DNA from: an uncultured Aurantimonas sp.
GTDB lineage: Bacteria; Pseudomonadota; Alphaproteobacteria; Rhizobiales; Rhizobiaceae
DNA: 64,000 nucleotides
Direction of reading: 5' to 3'
Assembly: GCA_947488615.1 (NCBI GenBank)
Contig: CANKZU010000018.1
Coordinates: forward strand, 1-64,000
The notes under the pieces: model-generated
Told to the model about the DNA's origin: nothing
The model's database searches: none
The model's input: the letters and a program-made list of their open reading frames with translations, nothing else
Shown: positions 57,831 through 64,000 of the stretch, piece by piece
Layout: each line of letters starts with the position of its first letter
Numbering within the stretch: position 1 is the first letter of the stretch
Position numbers and translations under genes: made by a program

Positions 57831-58706
57831 TCATGGGATTCGAACCGTTGCCAATTTGGATAGAACCGTCATTGGGTCGAGGCCGACATAGACCTCGTTA
57901 TTGTTTGGCTCTGTACGAAAGTTGGCGAACGCCTCGCCGAGTTGCTTTTCCACTTCGATGGCGTCCTGAATAGAGCCGATTGCCTGGTCCGTGTGAAGTA
58001 CCCATTGTGGCTCGCTGGACAGGCGGAATTTGTTGAATTCGCTCACGCGCTGCCTTGCATCCTGTGCGTGGCCGATCTTCAGGACACGACCGCTTTTCCC
58101 CAGGGTGGCAACGTAGATGCTGTTTGTGGCCTCAGTGTTCGGTTCGACGTTATAGCCGTTGAGAGCGAAGGGGTGCTTCTGACGAAGCTGTTGCACGCGG
58201 GCTGCCATGGTCTGGTAGCGCGGGGTCATCACCTCCAGCCCTTCGCCATTGGAAGCGAGCAGATCCTTCAGCGTGGCGGCCAGCTCTTCATCCACTTCCT
58301 GGAGGGTGGTGATGGCGCGCTGGGTGTGGGTCGTGGATGTATACCCGGTCAGGTCGCGAAACTCCGGAGCATCTCGGATGAGCCACGTACGGATGGGCTG
58401 AAGGGCGTAAGGCCAGCGATAGCTGCCGTTTTCGAGTCTGTCCCAGGCGTTAATCGCCTCGATCCCGAATTCGGCAGTATCTCCTGTGCTGTGGCTTATC
58501 TGCCAGACATTGACGACGCGCCCCTTCAATTCGTCGGGGATTTGTACGGTAGAATCCCCGGGAGTGCGGCTGACAACGCCAAAGACCAGATCGCCTTCCT
58601 GCGTGCTGCGGATGGCGACCGTGCGATTCTGTTTGCTGGCAAAGGTCAGCGGGCTTCCCCGGCTCCCGAAGCTGCCCCAAACATATGTATAAAATACTTT
58701 GGTCAT
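57831..58706 (-). CDS. Two-domain protein: PUA/EVE-like N-terminus and GIY-YIG (T5orf172-like) C-terminus
   Basis: A 291-residue protein. Residues 190-290 show SIYVATLGKSGRVLKIGHAQ, an Arg in DARQRVSEF, a Glu in AIEVEKQLGEAF and an Asn-rich NNNEVYVGLD, the layout of T5orf172/MUG113 domains in the GIY-YIG nuclease superfamily. The N-terminal half (AIRSTQEGDLVFGVVSR, VVNVWQIS, WPYALQPIRTWLI) is beta-rich with the look of a PUA/EVE-type base reader. That call is inference. Base composition is lower in GC than neighbours. A modified-DNA restriction or other defence role is possible but unproven. Confidence 0.6.
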   Translation of the reverse strand: MTKVFYTYVWGSFGSRGSPLTFASKQNRTVAIRSTQEGDLVFGVVSRTPGDSTVQIPDELKGRVVNVWQISHSTGDTAEFGIEAINAWDRLENGSYRWPYALQPIRTWLIRDAPEFRDLTGYTSTTHTQRAITTLQEVDEELAATLKDLLASNGEGLEVMTPRYQTMAARVQQLRQKHPFALNGYNVEPNTEATNSIYVATLGKSGRVLKIGHAQDARQRVSEFNKFRLSSEPQWVLHTDQAIGSIQDAIEVEKQLGEAFANFRTEPNNNEVYVGLDPMTVLSKLATVRIP

Positions 58707-59169
58707 TTCGCCCCCATTGCGCGACCCTTCAGCAGCTTAGCATCGGAATCGAACGCCCCATAAGGACGCGCTGTCGACTTCATTGAAATCGGACTATGAG
58801 ACCGGGACGCAGCCTATGCGCCGCCGGCAGTCACAATCGTTCGGATGACTGCGGGTCTACGGCCCACGGACCCCCGCCGGCTTTACAAAACCGCCGCGAT
58901 GGCCGATGGCTGAGCGCAACGGCAACCGGATGCGGGAAAGGGGCGTGCGATGGTATTGGATATCTCGATCGGCGGAGCCGCGATCCTGATTATCGGCGCC
59001 GGCGCATCCGATCCCCATGCCGCCTCGCGGTGTGGTGTGGAACGGACCCGTCCGGCTCGCGGTGGTCGGCCCGACAGCGCCATCGCCTCCTGATCGCCGG
59101 GACGCCCCGTCGATCCGCAAATCTCCCGGGAACGCCACGCCGCGCGCCCCAAAATCCAAGAACCGTCTC
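58707..59169. other. Intergenic stretch with a doubtful small frame
   Basis: 463 bases between the GIY-YIG-like gene and the threonine dehydratase gene. A 47-codon frame at 58950-59093 (MVLDISIGGAAILIIGAGAS...) starts after AAAGGGG and has a hydrophobic N-terminus; it could be a tiny membrane peptide or a leader, or chance. Nothing else stands out. Confidence 0.4.
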
Positions 59170-60423
59170 ATGTCCACTTCCGAATTCCGCTCTCGCGTCG
59201 CCAGCGCGGAGGACGCGCTCCGCGCGCTGTTTCCCGAAACGCCGCTGCAGCTCAACGAGCATCTGTCCGCCCGCTATGGCGCCCGCATTTTCCTCAAGCG
59301 CGAGGATCTGACGCCGGTCCGCTCCTACAAGATCCGCGGCGCCTTCAACTTCATGCGCAAGCGCATCGCGGCCGGCTCGGCAACCAGCAAGTTCTGCTGC
59401 GCCTCGGCCGGCAATCACGCGCAAGGGTTCGCTTTCGCCTGCCGGCATTTCGGGCTCAAGGGCCGCATCTTCATGCCGGTGACGACACCCCAGCAGAAGA
59501 TCGACAAGACCCGCATCTTCGGCGGCGACGCAGTCGAAATCGAACTCATCGGCGACTTCTTCGACGACTGTTACGCCGCGGCCAAGGCCTATTCCGCCGA
59601 GACCGGCGCGCCGATGGTGCCGCCCTTCGACCATGAGGACATCGTCGAGGGCCAGGCCAGCGTCGGGCTCGAGATCGAGCGCCAGCTTGCCGGAGAGACG
59701 GCGGACATGCTGATCCTGCCGGTAGGGGGAGGCGGGCTTGCCTCGGGTCTCACCCGCTATTTCGAGGGCGACGGGGCGCCCGACTTTCATTTCGTCGAGC
59801 CGCTCGGCGCGCCGAGCCTGCGCACCAGTCTCGTCGAGGGCAAACTGGTTCGCCTGCCGCAGCTGGATGGCTTCGTCGACGGGGCCGCAGTCGCCGAAAT
59901 CGGCCAGTTGCCCTTCGAGACGCTGCGTCGTTTCGGGGCCGAGCGGGTGATCCTGTCGCCCGAGGGACGCCTCTGCCAGACCATGCTGGAGATGCTGAAC
60001 GTCGAGGGCATCGTACTGGAGCCGGCCGGGGCGCTGGCTATCGACGCGCTGCGCAGCCTGGGCGACAGCGTGCGCGGCAAGACCGTCGTGCTGGTCGTTT
60101 CCGGCGGCAATTTCGATTTCGAGCGGTTGCCGGACGTCAAGGAGCGGGCGCTGCGCTTCGAGGGCCTGAAGAAATATTTCATCCTGCGGCTCGCCCAGCG
60201 TCCTGGCGCGCTGAAGGATTTTCTCGACTATCTCGGACCCGACGACGATATCGCGCGTTTCGAATATCTGAAGAAATCGGCGCGCGATTTCGCCTCGATC
60301 CTGATCGGCATCGAGACCAAGGATTCGGCGAATTTTGCCGGGCTCCTGAAGCGGTTCGAGGAAGGCGGCGTCAGCTATCAGGACATCACCGACAACCATA
60401 TCCTCGCCGATCTTCTGATCTGA
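59170..60423 (+). CDS. ilvA: Threonine ammonia-lyase
   Basis: A 417-residue PLP enzyme that makes 2-oxobutyrate from threonine for isoleucine synthesis. The PLP lysine is in REDLTPVRSYKIRGAFNFM, the Asn in CASAGNHAQGFAFAC, and the glycine loop is LPVGGGGLASGL. The C-terminal ACT-like domain (YFILRLAQRPGALKDFLDYL) is single, so feedback by isoleucine is probable. Start MSTSEFRSRV at 59170 matches family length; the open frame continues further upstream. Confidence 0.92.
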   Translation: MSTSEFRSRVASAEDALRALFPETPLQLNEHLSARYGARIFLKREDLTPVRSYKIRGAFNFMRKRIAAGSATSKFCCASAGNHAQGFAFACRHFGLKGRIFMPVTTPQQKIDKTRIFGGDAVEIELIGDFFDDCYAAAKAYSAETGAPMVPPFDHEDIVEGQASVGLEIERQLAGETADMLILPVGGGGLASGLTRYFEGDGAPDFHFVEPLGAPSLRTSLVEGKLVRLPQLDGFVDGAAVAEIGQLPFETLRRFGAERVILSPEGRLCQTMLEMLNVEGIVLEPAGALAIDALRSLGDSVRGKTVVLVVSGGNFDFERLPDVKERALRFEGLKKYFILRLAQRPGALKDFLDYLGPDDDIARFEYLKKSARDFASILIGIETKDSANFAGLLKRFEEGGVSYQDITDNHILADLLI

Positions 60424-60473
60424 TCTGATCGGGTCGGCGTCGGTCGTCTTTCCCGCATCGAAGGAAACCGCCG

Positions 60474-61667
60474 ATGACCGGCGTCGTCATTCTCGCCGTC
60501 ACCTACATCCTCTCGCAGTTCTTCCGCTCGTTTCTCGCGGTTCTCGCGCCGGAACTGACACGGGATCTGGGGATCGGCGAGACGGCGCTGTCGAGCGCGG
60601 CCGGGCTATGGTTCATCGCCTTCGCCTTGATGCAGTTTCCGGTCGGTTTCGCCCTCGATCGCTATGGTCCGCGCCGCACGGTCGCACTCTTCCTTCTTGC
60701 CGCGGCGGCGGGATCGACACTGTTCGCTTTCGCCAACGGGGCGGTTGCGATCATCGTCGCGATGACGCTGATCGGCATCGGCTGCGCGCCGATCCTGATG
60801 GCGGCGTTCTTCATTTTCGCGCGAATGTTTCCGCCGCGCCGCTTCGCGATGTTCGCCGCCTGGTTCGTCGCCTTCGGTCTTGGCGGCGGCGTGCTCGGCT
60901 CGGCGCCGCTGGCGCTCGCGGTGGAGGCTGTCGGCTGGCGCCAGGTGATGGCCGGGCTTGCCGTCGTGACCGTGCTGCTGGCCTCGATCATCATGTGCGT
61001 CGTGCGCGATCCGTCCATACCGGCCGCTGAAAACACGACGGATCGCGGTTCGCTTCTCGACCTTCTGCGGATGCGCGAACTCTGGCCGTTGATGGCCATG
61101 GCCTTCGTCGCCTATGCGCCAGCTGCGAATCTGCGCGGCCTGTGGGCAGGGCCTTATCTCGCCGATGTCTATGGTTTCGATCTGGCCGCTGTCGGCAACG
61201 CGACCTTGGGCATGGCCATCGCCCTGATCGTGGGGACGGTCACCTACGGGCCGCTCGACGTAATTTTCCGGACCCGCAAATGGATTCCCATCGTCGGCTC
61301 GTCGGCGACCGCGCTCCTGCTGGCGGGGCTGGCCGTCCTCGGCTCTGGTTCCGCCTTCACGGCTGTCATTCTACTCGCCGCGATAACGCTGTTCGGCGCC
61401 AACTACGCCCTGATCATGGCTCACGCGCGCAGCTTCATGCCGCCGCATTTGGTCGGGCGCGGGATTACGTTGCTGAACTTTTTCTCGATCGGCGGCGCCG
61501 GGGCCATCCAGTTCCTCTCGGGCGGCGTCTTCGCACTCGTCGACCCCGCAATGTCATCGGAAGCGGCCTATGCTACCGTTTTCGCCTTCTATGCCGTGTT
61601 GCTGGTGGCGGGCCTGGCCGCCTACGCCTTCAGCCATGACCGGCCGCCGGAACCCGCGGAGCGGTAG
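60474..61667 (+). CDS. MFS transporter
   Basis: A 397-residue major facilitator with 12 predicted helices. The loop 2-3 motif is GFALDRYGPRRTVALF. It resembles the nitrate/nitrite or oxalate/formate-type CynX group only loosely. It starts 50 bases after the dehydratase gene and precedes the formate dehydrogenase operon by 285 bases. Substrate unknown. Confidence 0.85.
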   Translation: MTGVVILAVTYILSQFFRSFLAVLAPELTRDLGIGETALSSAAGLWFIAFALMQFPVGFALDRYGPRRTVALFLLAAAAGSTLFAFANGAVAIIVAMTLIGIGCAPILMAAFFIFARMFPPRRFAMFAAWFVAFGLGGGVLGSAPLALAVEAVGWRQVMAGLAVVTVLLASIIMCVVRDPSIPAAENTTDRGSLLDLLRMRELWPLMAMAFVAYAPAANLRGLWAGPYLADVYGFDLAAVGNATLGMAIALIVGTVTYGPLDVIFRTRKWIPIVGSSATALLLAGLAVLGSGSAFTAVILLAAITLFGANYALIMAHARSFMPPHLVGRGITLLNFFSIGGAGAIQFLSGGVFALVDPAMSSEAAYATVFAFYAVLLVAGLAAYAFSHDRPPEPAER

Positions 61668-61952
61668 AGCGGTTGAGCGGCTGACGCTGGCGCAAGCGCT
61701 TGGAACTGGAAGGCAATCGGATCGGCAATGCATCGATCGACGCCTTGCATCACATGGCTGGCGTGTTAGGATGATCACCCCGGACAGGGCTCCCGGAGGG
61801 ATAGCGGGCCTGGCGCCACCTGATCGCCAGCAAACGGATCGCATCCCGGCCATTTCATTTGAGGACCGCAGAGTTTTCGTGGAGATCTCCGCGGAGCTTG
61901 AGCGTGGGAATTGATGTTTCGCCGATATCCGCGAAACGGGGGGAGCCGAATT

Positions 61953-63641
61953 ATGCTTGACCAACCGGCCGCGCCAATGCCGCGCAAACGCGACAGCGCC
62001 AAGCCAAAAGGACGTCAGCTCGACGAGAGCGCGCACCGCGAGGTTCACGATCTGCTCGGGGATCGGCCGCGGCGGCGCGACCTGCTGATCGAGCATTTGC
62101 ACCTGATTCAAGACCGATTCGGCTGTTTGCAGGCCAAGCATATCCGGGCCTTGGCCGAGGAAATGCGGCTCAGCCAGGTCGAGATCTACGAAGTCGCCTC
62201 CTTCTACGATCACTTCGACGTGGTGAAGGAAGGGGAGCCGACGCCCGCGCCGCTGACCATCCGGGTCTGCGATTCGGTGACCTGCATGTGCATGGGCGCC
62301 GAGGATGTGATCGCCGGACTGGAGGCGGAACTCGATCCGGCCAAGGTACGTGTCTTGAGGGCGCCCTGCATGGGCGGCTGCGATGTCGCGCCGGCGGCGA
62401 GGATCGGCGACCGCGAGGTTGGCCACGCCAGCGCGGCGGGGCTGCTTAAGATGGCCGAGACCGGTGAAACCGGCGTCCTGAAGCCCGACTACGAAGGGCT
62501 GGCTGCCTACCGGGCGAAGGGCGGATACAAAATTTGGGAGCAGGTGCGCTCCGGCGCGTTGTCGGCCGATGCCGTGATCGAGAAGCTCAACGACGCGTCA
62601 CTGCGCGGGCTCGGCGGCGCCGGCTTCCCGGCTGGCAAGAAATGGGGCTTCGTGCGCGGCTATGCAGGCCCGCGTCTGATGACGATCAACGGTGACGAGG
62701 GCGAGCCCGGCACCTTCAAGGACCGCTACTATCTCGAACGCAACCCGCATCCGATGTTCGAGGGCGCCCTGATCGGCGCGCATGTTGTCGAGGCGGAGCG
62801 CATCTACGTCTACATGCGCGACGAATATCCCGCAGTGCTGGAAATCCTGCGGACCGAAATCGCGGCTTTGGAATCGGCCGGGCTGGTAGAGCCGGGCTTT
62901 ATCGAGCTGCGGCGCGGGGCAGGGGCCTACATCTGCGGCGAAGAGAGCGCGATGATCGAGTCGATCGAGGGCAAGCGCGGCCTGCCGCGCCACCGCCCCC
63001 CCTATATCGCAGAGGTTGGCGTGTTCGGCCGCCCGACGCTCAACAACAATGTCGAAACGCTTTACTGGGTACCGAAGATCCTGGAGCAGGGCGCCGATTG
63101 GTTCCGTGCGCAGGGCAAGCCCGATCATCCGGGCATGCGCTCCTGGTCGGTCTCCGGCCGGGTCAAGAACCCCGGCGTCAAGGTTGCGCCGGCAGGAGTA
63201 ACGATCCGCGAGCTGATCGAGGATCATTGCGGCGGCATGGCCGACGGCCACAGCTTCAAGGCCTATCTGCCGGGCGGCGCGTCCGGCGGGATCCTGCCGG
63301 CGAGCCTCGACGACGTGCCGCTCGATTTCGGCGGCAAGCTCGCGGAACTGGGTTCCTTCGTCGGCAGCCATGCGATCGTGGTGTTTTCGGATACCGACAA
63401 CATCAAGGACGTGGCGTTGAACCTCGTCGATTTCTTTACCCATGAAAGCTGCGGCCAGTGCACCCCGTGCCGGGGCGGCACCGAGAAGATGGGCAAGCTC
63501 TTGAGGACCGAAGGCAAGCTCGACGAGGCGACAATCCGCGATCTGGAACAGGTCATGCGCGACGCCTCGATCTGCGGGCTGGGGCAGGCGGCACCGAACC
63601 CGGTGAACCATCTGCTGCAATATTTCCGGGGGGATTTGTGA
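61953..63641 (+). CDS. fdsB: NAD-dependent formate dehydrogenase beta subunit (NuoE-NuoF fusion)
   Basis: A 562-residue subunit carrying electrons from the molybdenum subunit to NAD. Residues about 25-165 are NuoE/FdsG-like with a 2Fe-2S site (RVCDSVTCMCMGAEDV, RAPCMGGCDVAPA). The rest is NuoF-like: FMN loop GLGGAGFPAGKKWGF, NADH loop INGDEGEPGTFKDR and the 4Fe-4S cysteines of ESCGQCTPCRGG and ASICGLGQ. FdsG and FdsB are usually separate in the Fds type, so this is a fused form. ATG 61953 has GGGGGAG upstream. The stop overlaps fdsA by one base. Confidence 0.9.
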   Translation: MLDQPAAPMPRKRDSAKPKGRQLDESAHREVHDLLGDRPRRRDLLIEHLHLIQDRFGCLQAKHIRALAEEMRLSQVEIYEVASFYDHFDVVKEGEPTPAPLTIRVCDSVTCMCMGAEDVIAGLEAELDPAKVRVLRAPCMGGCDVAPAARIGDREVGHASAAGLLKMAETGETGVLKPDYEGLAAYRAKGGYKIWEQVRSGALSADAVIEKLNDASLRGLGGAGFPAGKKWGFVRGYAGPRLMTINGDEGEPGTFKDRYYLERNPHPMFEGALIGAHVVEAERIYVYMRDEYPAVLEILRTEIAALESAGLVEPGFIELRRGAGAYICGEESAMIESIEGKRGLPRHRPPYIAEVGVFGRPTLNNNVETLYWVPKILEQGADWFRAQGKPDHPGMRSWSVSGRVKNPGVKVAPAGVTIRELIEDHCGGMADGHSFKAYLPGGASGGILPASLDDVPLDFGGKLAELGSFVGSHAIVVFSDTDNIKDVALNLVDFFTHESCGQCTPCRGGTEKMGKLLRTEGKLDEATIRDLEQVMRDASICGLGQAAPNPVNHLLQYFRGDL

Positions 63642-64000
63642 TGAACGGCTCCGATCAGAACAACAGCAAGGAAAGCCCGGCCGATATGAGCAATGTATCG
63701 CCTGACAACTCGGTAGGCCGTGCGGCCTCCGCCGACGGTGGGCGCGTCGCCGGCGACCATGCCGACAGCCTGCGGACGCAAGCCGAGCAAATTACCTTCA
63801 CGCTGGACGGCCAGTCGGTTTCCGCCGGCAAGGACGAAACCATCTGGCAGGTCGCCAAGCGCGAGGGTAACCGGATTCCGCATCTGTGTTACCTCGACAA
63901 GCCCGGCTATCGCGCCGACGGCAACTGCCGGGCCTGCATGGTCGAGGTCGAGGGCGAGCGGGTGCTGGCGGCGTCGTGTCAGCGCAAGGTGGCCGACGGC
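63641..64000 (+). CDS. fdsA: Formate dehydrogenase alpha subunit, N-terminal part (runs off the window)
   Basis: The visible 119 residues hold a disordered leader of about 45 residues, then a NuoG-like 2Fe-2S domain: ITFTLDGQSVSAGKDETIWQ, RIPHLCYLDKPGYRADGNCR with the next Cys in ACMVEVEG and another in AASCQRKVADG. These are the cluster ligands of the FdsA/NuoG N-terminus; the molybdopterin domains lie beyond the window. ATG 63641 overlaps the fdsB stop (TGATG). Confidence 0.85.
   Translation, partial: MNGSDQNNSKESPADMSNVSPDNSVGRAASADGGRVAGDHADSLRTQAEQITFTLDGQSVSAGKDETIWQVAKREGNRIPHLCYLDKPGYRADGNCRACMVEVEGERVLAASCQRKVADG

Noticed and set aside
57831..57850. GGTTCGAATCC-like T-arm on the minus strand, possible tRNA remnant or attachment site
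   Set aside because: It encodes the last residues (ATVRIP) of the 291-residue protein, and no acceptor or anticodon arm is present.
58333..58345. Third TGTATAC sequence, possible GntR operator
   Set aside because: It lies inside the GIY-YIG-like gene and lacks the flanking TAA...TTA of the two promoter copies; most likely chance.

Overview
The window is 64 kb of GC-rich chromosome from an alphaproteobacterium, most likely a member of the Hyphomicrobiales (Rhizobiales). Pointers are the rplU-rpmA-acetyltransferase-obgE-proB-proA-nadD order, an L21 with a long C-terminal extension, an HWE-type sensor kinase, a class II (B12-dependent) ribonucleotide reductase with a zinc-ribbon tail, small DUF982-type proteins and Omp25/Omp31-like barrels. 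Species cannot be named from the sequence alone. Most genes are metabolic or housekeeping. Accessory material is limited to the left edge, a block at 56.3-59.1 kb and some intergenic repeats.

Layout: 0-0.55 kb, eroded DNA with an MT-A70 adenine methyltransferase fragment. 0.5-8.6 kb, a minus-strand set for a guanidino/polyamine-type compound (class I/II aminotransferase, agmatinase-family ureohydrolase, PotD/A/B/C-like ABC importer, nitrilase-family amidase) with a divergent LysR gene. 8.6-23 kb, a sugar-acid catabolic region: TRAP transporter, altronate dehydratase-like UxaA, gluconokinase, ManC, a SleB-type hydrolase, an IlvD/Edd dehydratase, an SDR, a DenD-like dehydrogenase, two HIBADH-family dehydrogenases and a GntR/FCD regulator. 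A shared 12-mer containing TGTATAC precedes dctP/uxaA and the IlvD/Edd operon and is the probable operator. 23-31 kb, galE, then rplU-rpmA (closed by a perfect terminator), acetyltransferase, DUF3833-like gene, two related long hairpins, obgE-proB-proA-nadD.

31-36.2 kb, a GntR-controlled NMT1-type ABC importer with a fumarylacetoacetate hydrolase-family enzyme; the same CTAACCAATT-containing inverted repeat flanks both ends of the regulator. 36.2-39.2 kb, an outer-membrane beta-barrel and small conserved hypothetical genes. 39.4-43.3 kb, nrdJ with a close match to the NrdR box upstream. 43.9-49.7 kb, HWE kinase, gpt, homocysteine methyltransferase, CinA-like protein, wrbA and a folE-queD pair for 7-deazapurine precursors. 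49.9-52.8 kb, a SUOX-fold exported protein translated together with a GGDEF-EAL protein. 53.3-55.4 kb, tRNA-Leu(UAA) and adenine deaminase.

56.3-59.1 kb is the most accessory-looking part: a DMT exporter with a divergent MocR-type regulator broken by an internal deletion, and a two-domain protein that looks like a PUA/EVE-like module joined to a GIY-YIG (T5orf172-like) domain. 59.2-64 kb, threonine dehydratase, an MFS transporter and the start of an NAD-linked formate dehydrogenase operon with the NuoE- and NuoF-like parts fused in one beta subunit. No CRISPR array, rRNA, intact prophage or insertion sequence was seen.
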